The translations under genes and the position numbers were made by a program. From a gamma proteobacterium symbiont of Lucinoma myriamae (GTDB lineage: Bacteria > Pseudomonadota > Gammaproteobacteria > GRL18), in NCBI GenBank assembly GCA_025655635.1, contig JAHXIM010000385.1, forward strand, positions 1 to 7,577: DNA of 7,577 bases, written 5' to 3'. The notes beneath the pieces were generated by a model. That model was given only the letters and a program-made list of their open reading frames with translations, did no database searches and was not told where the DNA came from. This document shows, piece by piece, positions 1 to 6,778 of the stretch (its first letter is position 1; each line of letters starts with the position of its first letter).

Positions 1-288
1 GTCATTTATATCTCCGGATTGCGAATTGAAGATCATAGTCTGACCTGACTGAAACTAATTGTGAAGGTGGGTTTTAATTGACGTTTACGACTATTTGATC
101 TCACTGCGGTTCTTCACCACCAGCTCTTCACCTTAGTTACACACTTTGCATAATAGCTGAAGAGGGGGCGGGGTTAAAAAGCAAAAGCAACTGCTAGTGC
201 ATCACATTGAACAGGTACGCTTTTTTCTCTTGATGTTGATGTTGATCTGGCTCTTGATTTGGCTTTTGATTTTGGACAGCACGAGTGA
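1..288. other. Intergenic region with no supported gene
   Basis: No open frame of useful length is seen on either strand. A plus-strand frame entering from the left edge stops at 46-48, and a minus-strand ATG at 34-36 opens toward the left edge; either could be the edge of a neighbouring gene, and the sequence here cannot decide. On the minus strand, positions 91-132 read GEELVVKNRSEIK then stop, in codons richer in G/C at third positions than the surrounding DNA, but an in-frame stop lies directly before it (133-135), so it is at most a relic. A weak inverted repeat, CTCTTCA/TGAAGAG, lies at 124-130 and 158-164. No rho-independent terminator is evident. Confidence 0.6.
229..276 (+). repeat. 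Degenerate TTGAT-type hexanucleotide / 12-bp repeat
   Basis: Eight consecutive six-base units, mostly of the form YTTGAT or TTGGCT, run through this stretch. From 241 they organise into three 12-base units: GTTGATCTGGCT, CTTGATTTGGCT and TTTGATTTTGGA. Read in phase on the plus strand they alternate Asp with Leu, Val, Ala or Phe codons and meet a stop at 286-288, but an in-frame stop at 208-210 and the lack of a start argue against a protein. It looks like a simple-sequence intergenic repeat that has partly decayed. Its role is unknown. Confidence 0.6.
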
Positions 289-443
289 GGATAAGTGACG
301 TAGAGATTGTGGAGTGTGCTGGCGTGTCTGGGTAGGGTTTAGGATGACATGGATGTCATCCTAAAGCGTTACATGGATGTACTTGAGCGCCCCCACCTAG
401 GCGCACCAGCACACACCGCAATCGTTTTCAAAGCCACTTATCC
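289..443. repeat. 155-bp imperfect inverted repeat with two internal hairpins (MITE-like or REP-like)
   Basis: The ends are perfect 9-base inverted repeats, GGATAAGTG (289-297) and CACTTATCC (435-443). After an unpaired, asymmetric stretch the arms re-pair at 305-337 with 391-423: of 33 columns, 26 are Watson-Crick, 4 are G/T and 3 are mismatched. The interior is fully used by two side-by-side hairpins. Hairpin A is perfect over 13 pairs (338-350 with 353-365, centre GG). Hairpin B (366-390) has TACAT/ATGTA around another GG, plus GCG/CGC at its base. Both hairpins share the ten-base core ACATGGATGT (347-356 and 371-380). A single strand would therefore fold as a three-way junction. No transposase is present and no convincing target duplication flanks it. 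It begins 10 bases after the secF stop codon, so it would also form the 3' end structure of the sec transcript. I infer a dispersed non-autonomous element; copy number is unknown. Confidence 0.75.
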
Positions 444-453
444 GAACAACCCT

Positions 454-1395
454 TTAAACTTCTTCGTAGACTTCTTCTTCCTGCTCACCTTCTTTCTTTA
501 CTGGTGCTAAATCTTCTTTACTGATCCCCATTGACACTAATACCGAGCTGGCCACATAGACAGAAGAGTATGTACCCACAAGAACACCGGCTAATAGTGC
601 TGTTGCAAAGCCGTGAATAAGTTCACCGCCAAAGATAAACAGGGCAAATAGAACCAATAAGGTGGTCAATGATGTAATTAAGGTTCTTGATAGTGTTTGA
701 TTTAATGATGAATCAATCACTTCAATTGCATCACCCTTACGGATCTTACGGAAGTTTTCACGAATACGGTCAAAAACAACAATGGTATCATTAAGTGAGT
801 AACCAATTACCGCTAGAATCGCTGCTAAAACGGTAAGGTCAAATTCAATACCAAAAACTGAAAACAAACCTAATACAATGATCACATCATGCGCCAGAGC
901 GGCCACCGAGCCCAGAGCAAAACGATATTCAAAACGCAGAGCGACATAAATAAGAATACACACCAGCGCTGCCAGCATAGCAATGCCGCCGGTTTCTGTT
1001 AATTCTTCACCGACCTGAGGCCCGACAAATTCAACCCGACGATTGTCAACTTCCGGATTTTGGGCTCTTAATAAATCGAATATTTCAGTTGAAATATCAG
1101 CATTAGAAACACCTTCTTTAGGTGCAACACGTACCAGCACTTCATTAGTTGCGCCAAAATGCTGCACAATCGCATCATCAAAACCATTTGTATGTAGTTG
1201 TTCACGAATTGGCTTCAAATCTACAGCCTTAGGATACGCCACTTCTAATAGTGTACCGCCGGTAAAGTCTAAACCTAATTGCAGGCCGCGAACCGCCAGT
1301 GATGCAATGGAAATCACAATAAATGCTGCGGACAACATCATCGCTATTTTGCGATGAGTCATAAATTTAATCTGTGTATTTGTTAGTATTTGCAT
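454..1395 (-). CDS. secF: Protein translocase subunit SecF
   Basis: SecF is an inner-membrane protein that works with SecD and YajC beside SecYEG, using the proton motive force to drive late steps of protein export. The 313-residue length is close to the E. coli protein (323). Visible features are TM1 (about 16-36), the family motif GLDFTGGT (41-48), a small periplasmic P1-type domain, VEFVGPQVG (121-129), and a five-helix block from about 137 to 286. That block contains ALAHDVII (166-173) and GYSLNDTIVVFDRIRENFR (198-216). The C-terminus is strongly acidic (EQEEEVYEEV). The start at 1395 gives an N-terminus (IKFMTHRKIA) that resembles the family; a second ATG lies 11 codons in. No clear Shine-Dalgarno sequence precedes it. 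It is the last gene of the cluster, 77 bases after secD, and ends 10 bases before the structured repeat at 289-443. Confidence 0.97.
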   Translation of the reverse strand: MQILTNTQIKFMTHRKIAMMLSAAFIVISIASLAVRGLQLGLDFTGGTLLEVAYPKAVDLKPIREQLHTNGFDDAIVQHFGATNEVLVRVAPKEGVSNADISTEIFDLLRAQNPEVDNRRVEFVGPQVGEELTETGGIAMLAALVCILIYVALRFEYRFALGSVAALAHDVIIVLGLFSVFGIEFDLTVLAAILAVIGYSLNDTIVVFDRIRENFRKIRKGDAIEVIDSSLNQTLSRTLITSLTTLLVLFALFIFGGELIHGFATALLAGVLVGTYSSVYVASSVLVSMGISKEDLAPVKKEGEQEEEVYEEV

Positions 1396-1424
1396 AATAT
1401 TTATCAGTCAATTTTAACCATTCT

Positions 1425-1452
1425 AACGATCGTTGAGTGATCATTAGACTCA
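1425..1452. repeat. Small palindromes in the secD-secF spacer
   Basis: AACGATCGTT (1425-1434) is a perfect 10-base palindrome. It is followed immediately by TGAGT (1434-1438) and ACTCA (1448-1452), which can pair around a nine-base loop. Both lie in the 77-base gap between secD and secF, so they would be in the mRNA leader of secF. Neither is followed by a T-run on the minus strand, so a terminator is unlikely. A regulator site or an mRNA processing hairpin is possible, but nothing here proves it. Confidence 0.4.
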
Positions 1453-1472
1453 TATATTTTTATAACGGGTTA

Positions 1473-3392
1473 TTAGATGGAAATATCTTTTATCCGTTTA
1501 CCGCCATATAGCGTATTAACCACGGCTCTTGTGACCATAATGGCAGTGAACATTGAAGTCACAATACCGATGGATAAGGTCACAGCAAAGCCTTTGATTG
1601 CCCCGGTTCCCACAACAAAAAGAACAAATGCGGCAATCAACGTTGTAATATTTGCATCAGCAATAGTCATCAATGCTTTTTCATAACCGGAGTGAATACT
1701 GTTTTGTGGTGAGTTGCCATTACGCAATTCTTCTCTGATGCGCTCAAAAATCAAGACATTGGCATCAACAGCCATACCAACCGTCAGTACGATACCGGCA
1801 ATACCCGGTAAGGTCAGAGTGGCTTGTAATAATGATAACACGGCAACAATAATCACTAAGTTTAAAGCCAGAGCCAGGTTAGCAATCATACCAAACTTGC
1901 GATACCAGAAGGCCATAAAGAATAAAACTGTTACAAAACCAATCATGACAGACATAAAGCCCTTATCAATATTATCCTGCCCCAGACTTGGGCCAATAGT
2001 GCGTTCTTCACTAATATAAACTGGCGCGGCTAATGCACCAGCCCTTAATAATAAAGACAGGTCATTGGCTTCCTGAACACTATCAAGGCCTGTGGTTTCA
2101 AAACGGTTGGAAAAATGACCACGAATGACAGCGTTGCTGATCACTTCTTCTGTGGTATGACGCTTAACAACTGGTTTGCCGTTTTCATCTCTGAGCGTGT
2201 TGCCTTTAGCATCTTTGACAGTTTCCTGTTTGGTCTCAAGATAAACAACTGCCATGCGTTTGCCGACACTTTCTTTAGTAAAAGCCCCCATGCGTTTGCC
2301 GCCATAACCATCCAGTGAGACATTAACTTTTGCACCGCCTGTATCTGGATCAATACCGGCTTGTGCATTGGTAACATGTTCACCAGTAACAATCACGCGC
2401 TTTTTCAATAACACGGGTACTGATGGAATAGTGCGACTGCCTTCCTGGCGTTCACGGGTATAATAGATTTTTGAACCTGCAGGCACTCGACCACTTAATG
2501 CCTGCTCTACAGTATGCTCTTCATCAACTGCACGATACTCAAGAGTCGCTGTGGCACCTAAAATATCTTTTGCACCGGCAGTATCCTGAATACCGGGTAA
2601 TTGAACCACAATGCGATCATCGCCCTGCTGCTGAATAATAGGCTCAACCAGGCCATGAAATTTTTCATCGATACGTTTTCTGAGGGTGGTGATATTTTGT
2701 TTGAGAGCAAATAATTTTAATTCTTTGAGTTTCGCTTCACTCAAACGCCCCTGCAGGATAAATGTCTTACCATCTTCTTTTTCATTAAACGCCAAGTCAC
2801 GCATATCACGTCTTAATATCTCAAGACCTTGCTCACGTAATGTTTCTGTTTTAAAACGCAAGACTACGTCATTTTTGACCCGCTTGCTGCCCAGGTAACG
2901 AATTTTTGCTTTACGCAAAATCGTACGCGAATCACTGACAAAGGTATTTACGGATTTAATTACCGCAGCTTCCATATCAACCTGCATCAGGAAATACACA
3001 CCGCCGCGTAAATCAAGACCAAGATACATGGGCTGAGCATTCATGCCTAACAGCCATTGCGGTGTTGCTGTCGCTAAGTTTAATGCGACGGCATAATCAT
3101 CACCCAGTTCTTTTTCTACTAATGATTTTGCTTTTGCCTGATCGTCTTTATTTTTAAAACGAAACAGCAAGCCGGTAGAGGACAATTTAGCATTACGGTA
3201 ATGCACCCCTTCTCGTTCAAACAGTTTTGACACTCGATTCAGGGTTTGACTATCAACTTCGACACCGCGAGCCGAGGCTGCAACCTGCAGCGCAGGATCT
3301 TCACCATAGATATTAGGCAGAGCATAAAAGGCACTAGTTGCAATCACCAAAAAGATTAGAAGGTATTTCCAGAGTGGGTAATGATTAAGCAT
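1473..3392 (-). CDS. secD: Protein translocase subunit SecD
   Basis: SecD is the large partner of SecF in the SecDF-YajC complex of the inner membrane. It carries a big periplasmic P1 domain that grips emerging preproteins, plus six transmembrane helices that couple to proton flow. The protein has 639 residues against 615 in E. coli. TM1 spans about 10-30, and the first conserved motif LGLDLRGG is at 124-131. The periplasmic domain extends to about 470, including LLLRAGALAAPV (447-458) and EERTIGPSLG (462-471). Five helices follow. The proton-pathway motif TVGMAVDANVLIFERIREE (537-555) has the conserved Asp at 543. The family signatures DANITTLI (579-586) and GTGAIKGFAVTL (595-606) are also present. 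The N-terminus MLNHYPLWKY almost repeats the E. coli start, which fixes the start codon even though only an A-rich tract, not a good Shine-Dalgarno sequence, precedes it. The gap to yajC is 134 bases, wider than in E. coli. Confidence 0.98.
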   Translation of the reverse strand: MLNHYPLWKYLLIFLVIATSAFYALPNIYGEDPALQVAASARGVEVDSQTLNRVSKLFEREGVHYRNAKLSSTGLLFRFKNKDDQAKAKSLVEKELGDDYAVALNLATATPQWLLGMNAQPMYLGLDLRGGVYFLMQVDMEAAVIKSVNTFVSDSRTILRKAKIRYLGSKRVKNDVVLRFKTETLREQGLEILRRDMRDLAFNEKEDGKTFILQGRLSEAKLKELKLFALKQNITTLRKRIDEKFHGLVEPIIQQQGDDRIVVQLPGIQDTAGAKDILGATATLEYRAVDEEHTVEQALSGRVPAGSKIYYTRERQEGSRTIPSVPVLLKKRVIVTGEHVTNAQAGIDPDTGGAKVNVSLDGYGGKRMGAFTKESVGKRMAVVYLETKQETVKDAKGNTLRDENGKPVVKRHTTEEVISNAVIRGHFSNRFETTGLDSVQEANDLSLLLRAGALAAPVYISEERTIGPSLGQDNIDKGFMSVMIGFVTVLFFMAFWYRKFGMIANLALALNLVIIVAVLSLLQATLTLPGIAGIVLTVGMAVDANVLIFERIREELRNGNSPQNSIHSGYEKALMTIADANITTLIAAFVLFVVGTGAIKGFAVTLSIGIVTSMFTAIMVTRAVVNTLYGGKRIKDISI

Positions 3393-3450
3393 AGTTTTTC
3401 TTTTTTTTAAGCGACGTTGATTCTAAAATAAAGGGAATCTAAGCCACTTG

Positions 3451-3477
3451 TCTATAGATTAAGGTTATTAACAGCAA
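3451..3477 (-). promoter_or_regulatory. Possible weak promoter upstream of secD
   Basis: On the minus strand, TTGCTG (plus 3472-3477) and TATAGA (plus 3451-3456) are separated by 15 bases and lie about 60 bases upstream of the secD start. Both hexamers deviate from consensus and the spacing is short. The main support is the unusually long yajC-secD gap. Most secD transcription may simply read through from upstream. Confidence 0.22.
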
Positions 3478-3526
3478 TGTACTTTCACATAATGAATAAG
3501 AAAGTGATCTAAACAAGTTGATTAAA

Positions 3527-3868
3527 CTAGTTTTTAATGCTCTTAATTGTACCCTTAGGCTGAATGGTACCAACGGCTGAACGCTGAACATTCAAATTGA
3601 TATCAGCAGCCACTTCAATGGTCACAAAGCTATCATGCAGGCCGACAACTTTACCAAGTACACCGCCATTAGTTACAACTTCATCGCCTTTTGCCAGAGC
3701 ATCAACCATTTGTTTGTGCTCTTTCATTTTTTTATTCTGAGGGCGAATAAATAATAAATAGAAAATCAAAAAAATACCGCCAAAAACCATTAATTGTGAA
3801 ATTAAATCAGGTGCTGTTGTAGCGGCTGCTCCACCTTCGGCCATGGCATCTTCTATAAAAAAACTCAT
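3527..3868 (-). CDS. yajC: Sec translocon accessory protein YajC
   Basis: YajC is a small single-span membrane protein that co-purifies with SecD and SecF and associates with SecYEG; it is not essential in E. coli. This copy has 113 residues (E. coli 110). The N-terminus MSFFIEDAMA is nearly identical to the E. coli start. A short Ala/Gly-rich stretch is followed by one hydrophobic helix (about 23-41). Next comes the signature RPQNKKMKEHKQMVDAL, then KGDEVVTNGG (60-69), belonging to a small cytoplasmic beta domain. A good ribosome binding site, GAGGA on the minus strand (plus 3875-3879), sits six bases before the ATG, the clearest in the cluster after that of the 7170 gene. It is separated from tgt by 163 bases that may include its own promoter, so yajC-secD-secF could be transcribed partly apart from queA-tgt. 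Confidence 0.97.
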   Translation of the reverse strand: MSFFIEDAMAEGGAAATTAPDLISQLMVFGGIFLIFYLLFIRPQNKKMKEHKQMVDALAKGDEVVTNGGVLGKVVGLHDSFVTIEVAADINLNVQRSAVGTIQPKGTIKSIKN

Positions 3869-3956
3869 TTTGTATCCTCAATTATTTCAATAGTTTGTTC
3901 GATATTCGCAACTGTCGTTTATACTTAAAGCAGTGTCCTAAAAAACAGGTGGCGCT

Positions 3957-3965
3957 ATTATGCCA
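3957..3965 (-). promoter_or_regulatory. Candidate extended -10 promoter for yajC-secD-secF
   Basis: On the minus strand the sequence TGGCATAAT is an extended -10 element (TGn plus CATAAT, five of six bases to consensus), about 90 bases upstream of the yajC start. No good -35 hexamer is found 16-18 bases upstream, which is tolerable for extended -10 promoters. The wide gap after tgt supports a promoter here, but the sequence alone does not show that it is used. Confidence 0.4.
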
Positions 3966-4031
3966 CAATTTCAAGGGCCTTTGGGAATGTTAAGCGATTG
4001 TTCGTCACTGTAACGAGAGTCTGTTAACCAG

Positions 4032-5180
4032 TTAACTTTTACCTTCGTGTTCCAGGGCTGTTGATCTTTCATCTCTTGCCGCATAGAACTCTTCTGTAAA
4101 TGAGTCAAAAGTTTGATTTTCAATGGCATTTCGAATGCCCTGCATCAGCTCCTGATAATAATAAAGATTATGCAGTGTATTTAAACGTGAGCCCAGCATT
4201 TCATTGGTTTTATCCAAATGACGTAAATAGGAACGTGAATAGTTTCGGCAGGTATAACATTGACATGTCTCATCCAAAGGCCGGGTATCAAACTGATGCT
4301 TTTGATTACGAATTTTAACCACGCCCTGATGAGTAAACAGGTGTCCATTGCGAGCATTACGAGTGGGCATGACACAGTCAAACATATCAACGCCTCGACT
4401 GACTGCTTCTACAATATCTTCCGGCCGACCAACTCCCATAAGATAACGCGGTTTGTCTTGCGGCATTTGCGGTGTGGTATGTTCCAGAACCTTGATCATT
4501 TCTTCTTTAGGTTCCCCCACCGACAAACCGCCAATGGCAAAACCGTCAAAGCCGATATCTGTCAGACCTTTAAGCGAAATATCTCTTAAGTCCTCATACA
4601 TACCACCCTGAATAATACCAAAGAGTGCCGCTGTATCATCGGTTTCTGGTGCACGGGCTAAAAACTCATCTTTTGAGCGCTGTGCCCAACGTAAAGAAAG
4701 TTCCATAGACTGTTGTGCTTCTTCATGAGTCGCAGGATATGGCGTACACTCATCAAAGATCATAACAATATCAGAGCCCAGGGTACGCTGCACCTGCATG
4801 GATTCTTCCGGCCCCATAAAAACTTTACGACCATCCACAGGAGAGGAAAAGGTGACGCCTTTCTCAGTAATTTTGCGTAATTTACCCAGACTAAACACCT
4901 GAAAACCACCAGAATCTGTCAGAATCGGCTTTTTCCAGTGCATAAAATTGTGCAAGCCTTTATGTGCTTCAATCACTTCCATTCCCGGTCTGAGCAACAG
5001 GTGAAAAGTATTACCTAAAATAATCTCTGCACCAACCGACTCAACATCTTCCGGAGTCATTGATTTGACTGTTGCCGCTGTACCCACAGGCATAAAAGCC
5101 GGGGTCTGAATAGTGCCTCTTGGAAATGTAATAGCACCACGTCTGGCCGGGCCATCGGTATTGAATAAATCAAATTTCAT
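4032..5180 (-). CDS. tgt: Queuine tRNA-ribosyltransferase (tRNA-guanine transglycosylase)
   Basis: Tgt replaces the wobble guanine (G34) of tRNA-Asp, -Asn, -His and -Tyr with the queuosine precursor preQ1 in the cytoplasm. The 382-residue protein is a complete TIM-barrel enzyme of near-standard length (E. coli 375). Active-site residues are intact: Asp89 in ILTDSGGFQVFSLG, Asp143 in IFDECTPYP, and the nucleophile Asp265 in DMFDCVMPTRNARNGH. The zinc site is complete: Cys306, Cys308 and Cys311 (CQCYTCRNYSR) and His337 (TLHN). The substrate-binding GGLSVGEP (217-224) is also present. The start MKFDL matches E. coli MKFEL. The upstream AAGGTGA (plus 5192-5198) is a good anti-16S match but lies 11 bases from the ATG, farther than usual. 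The gene follows queA after 83 bases, which hold a short CCTGC/GCAGG hairpin (5231-5242) with no T-run. The stop codon lies inside a small GTTAAC-CA-GTTAAC repeat (4023-4036). Confidence 0.98.
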   Translation of the reverse strand: MKFDLFNTDGPARRGAITFPRGTIQTPAFMPVGTAATVKSMTPEDVESVGAEIILGNTFHLLLRPGMEVIEAHKGLHNFMHWKKPILTDSGGFQVFSLGKLRKITEKGVTFSSPVDGRKVFMGPEESMQVQRTLGSDIVMIFDECTPYPATHEEAQQSMELSLRWAQRSKDEFLARAPETDDTAALFGIIQGGMYEDLRDISLKGLTDIGFDGFAIGGLSVGEPKEEMIKVLEHTTPQMPQDKPRYLMGVGRPEDIVEAVSRGVDMFDCVMPTRNARNGHLFTHQGVVKIRNQKHQFDTRPLDETCQCYTCRNYSRSYLRHLDKTNEMLGSRLNTLHNLYYYQELMQGIRNAIENQTFDSFTEEFYAARDERSTALEHEGKS

Positions 5181-5263
5181 AATTCAGGATCTCACCTTTT
5201 TAGATACAAAACATTGGGGGTTTAATAGTTCCTGCCAGCAGGCAATCATCATTCGATAATTGA

Positions 5264-6334
5264 CTATGTCTTTTGTGCTGTAATAAACATGGCATCACCA
5301 TAACTAAAAAAACGATATTTGTGTTCAATCGCATGCTGATAGGCTTTTTTAACATTATCCAAACCAGCAAACGCACTGATCAGCATAATTAAAGTACTCT
5401 CCGGTAAATGAAAGTTCGTCACCATGGCATCGACTGTTTTAAACTGGTAGCCGGGATAAATAAAAATATCAGTATCAGCATGATATTCTTCAATTTCATC
5501 TTTTTGAGAACCAAACGTTGACGCACTTTCAAGACTTCTCATCGCTGTCGTTCCCACAGCAATTACCCGACCACCCTGAGCATGGGTATGTTTAATTTTT
5601 GCCACAGTCTCAGCCGGTACATCCACATATTCTGAATGCATTTTATGATCGAGAATATTATCAACACGTACTGGTTGAAAAGTACCCGCACCCACATGTA
5701 ATGTCACCCATGCAGTATCCACACCTATTTTATTGATGGTTTCTAATAACATTTTATCAAAGTGCAGACCTGCTGTAGGTGCGGCAACCGCACCTTTTTC
5801 TTTGGCATAGACGGTTTGATAGCGCTGCAAATCTGATTCTTCATCAGCCCGTTCAACATAAGGCGGTAAAGGCATATGGCCATATTGTTCAAGCAGAGCG
5901 AAAACAGTCTGTTGTGTTTTCTTTAATGCTTCACTTAATTCCAGGTGGAATAAATCGCCCTGACGAGTCAACATATTGACCTGAAAGCCATTCCCCTTAT
6001 CTGTTCCGATATTGAGGACAGCTCCCTCTTTAGGTGATTTACTGGCTCTTATCTGCGCCAGAAAGGAATGCTCATCCAGCACTCGTTCTACCAGTACTTC
6101 AAGTTTACCACCAGTACTTTTTTGACCAAACAAGCGTGCAGGTATCACTTTGGTATTATTAAAAACCAGTAAGTCTCCCGGATTCAATAATTCAGGCAGT
6201 GATTTGAATATCCGATCTTGTAATTCACCACTCGTTCCATTGAGACATAATAAACGACTATCAGTGCGTTCTTGCAATGGATATTGAGCGATCAACTCGT
6301 CAGGCAGATCAAAATTAAATTCAGATAATTTCAT
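5264..6334 (-). CDS. queA: S-adenosylmethionine:tRNA ribosyltransferase-isomerase QueA
   Basis: QueA transfers and isomerises the ribosyl group of S-adenosylmethionine onto preQ1 in tRNA, giving epoxyqueuosine; it acts right after Tgt. From the ATG at 6334 the protein has 356 residues, the same length as the E. coli enzyme. Conserved blocks are NPGDLLVFNNTKVIPARL (51-68), GHMPLPPYV (152-160), VYAKEKGAVAAPTAGLHF (175-192), TLHVGAGTFQPV (211-222), MHSEY (232-236), TNFHLPESTLIMLISAF (306-322) and YRFFSYGDAMFI (340-351). The frame stays open 16 codons upstream to a GTG at 6382, but that extension has no counterpart in the family, so I start at MKLSEF. No Shine-Dalgarno sequence precedes this ATG. 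An out-of-frame ATG 10 bases upstream (6342-6344) opens an overlapping seven-codon frame ending at 6321. It is the first gene of the cluster and diverges from the tRNA-Leu gene. Confidence 0.97.
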   Translation of the reverse strand: MKLSEFNFDLPDELIAQYPLQERTDSRLLCLNGTSGELQDRIFKSLPELLNPGDLLVFNNTKVIPARLFGQKSTGGKLEVLVERVLDEHSFLAQIRASKSPKEGAVLNIGTDKGNGFQVNMLTRQGDLFHLELSEALKKTQQTVFALLEQYGHMPLPPYVERADEESDLQRYQTVYAKEKGAVAAPTAGLHFDKMLLETINKIGVDTAWVTLHVGAGTFQPVRVDNILDHKMHSEYVDVPAETVAKIKHTHAQGGRVIAVGTTAMRSLESASTFGSQKDEIEEYHADTDIFIYPGYQFKTVDAMVTNFHLPESTLIMLISAFAGLDNVKKAYQHAIEHKYRFFSYGDAMFITAQKT

Positions 6335-6424
6335 AGCCGGGCATTTTAACAAAAATAGACGCCCAGAGCATACTTCATACACATTCTTTTATAAAAAAGA
6401 TTCAACACAAACAGGAGAAAAAAC

Positions 6425-6452
6425 TTGTCAGCCCTTTAAAATTCCCTATAAT
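6425..6452 (+). promoter_or_regulatory. Probable promoter of the tRNA-Leu gene
   Basis: TTGTCA (6425-6430, five of six bases to the -35 consensus) and a perfect TATAAT (6447-6452) are 16 bases apart. Initiation would fall near 6459, about 60 bases before the mature tRNA 5' end, leaving a leader for RNase P to remove. A second -10-like TATACT (6496-6501) closer to the gene lacks a good -35. Confidence 0.6.
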
Positions 6453-6474
6453 AGTGCCTCACATGCAATATCAA
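6448..6474 (-). promoter_or_regulatory. Possible divergent promoter for queA-tgt
   Basis: On the minus strand, TTGATA (plus 6469-6474) and TATTAT (plus 6448-6453) each match consensus at five of six bases but are only 15 apart. The -10 hexamer shares its bases with the plus-strand TATAAT because the sequence CTATAATAG is nearly symmetric. If both promoters are used, polymerases on queA and on the tRNA gene would compete. An alternative minus-strand -10, TATAAA (plus 6388-6393), has a poor -35. Confidence 0.3.
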
Positions 6475-6521
6475 AAAGTTACACTATTAGTTTTGTATAC
6501 TTTTGACATAATGTATAAAAT

Positions 6522-6608
6522 GCCGATGTGATGAAATTGGTAGACATAGGGGATTCAAAATCCCCCGCTGGCAACAGCGTGGCGGTTCGAGTCCGCCCAT
6601 CGGTACCA
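6522..6608 (+). tRNA. tRNA-Leu, anticodon CAA
   Basis: The gene folds into a complete class II cloverleaf of 87 bases with the 3' CCA encoded. The acceptor stem is GCCGATG (6522-6528) with CATCGGT (6598-6604), its first pair being G-U, and the discriminator is A. The D stem is ATG/CAT with loop AAATTGGTAGA. The anticodon stem GGGGA/TCCCC (6549-6553, 6561-6565) encloses TTCAAAA, giving anticodon CAA, which reads UUG. The long variable arm typical of leucine is CGCTG-GCAA-CAGCG (6566-6579). The T stem is GGCGG/CCGCC with TTCGAGT. It closely resembles E. coli leuX. No strong terminator follows; only a T6 run (6654-6659) and a weak AACTTT/AAAGTT hairpin (6661-6677) are seen. tRNA-Leu genes are common integration targets, which fits the accessory-looking DNA to the right. 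Confidence 0.97.
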
Positions 6609-6778
6609 TCTATAAATCAGCAAGTTACCATCCACTCAAACGTAATAAATAAGTTTTTTCAACTTTCCAAAAAAGTTAAGTTCCGGCACAATCAGTAAAC
6701 ATTGGGTTACTAGTGCTAGATGATAAAAAAATTACTCATTCTCTGTTTAATATTCCACGCAATTATTATTCGCCGCAC

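Noticed and set aside
1..48. Possible edge of a neighbouring gene (plus-strand tail or minus-strand start at 36)
   Set aside because: Both readings are only 12-15 codons long and mutually exclusive; nothing favours either without more sequence.
229..276. CRISPR-like array
   Set aside because: Units are 6-12 bases and adjacent, with no spacers.
289..443. Integron attC site
   Set aside because: Despite the imperfect palindrome, the GTTRRRY and RYYYAAC core sites are not at the ends and there is no integrase or cassette array.
1043..1357. Plus-strand open frame of 104 codons
   Set aside because: It lies wholly antisense to secF, whose motifs are unambiguous. The same applies to the smaller frames inside secD, tgt and queA.
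6335..6382. Sixteen-codon N-terminal extension of QueA from a GTG
   Set aside because: The family starts at the equivalent of MKLSEF and 356 residues equals the E. coli length; the extension has no ribosome binding site.
6522..6608. Duplicated tRNA 3' end marking an integrated island
   Set aside because: I looked downstream for a copy of the T arm and acceptor end and found none within the window; an attachment site beyond 7577 cannot be excluded.
6654..6677. Rho-independent terminator after the tRNA
   Set aside because: The T6 run precedes rather than follows the hairpin, and the AACTTT/AAAGTT stem is A/T-rich and weak.
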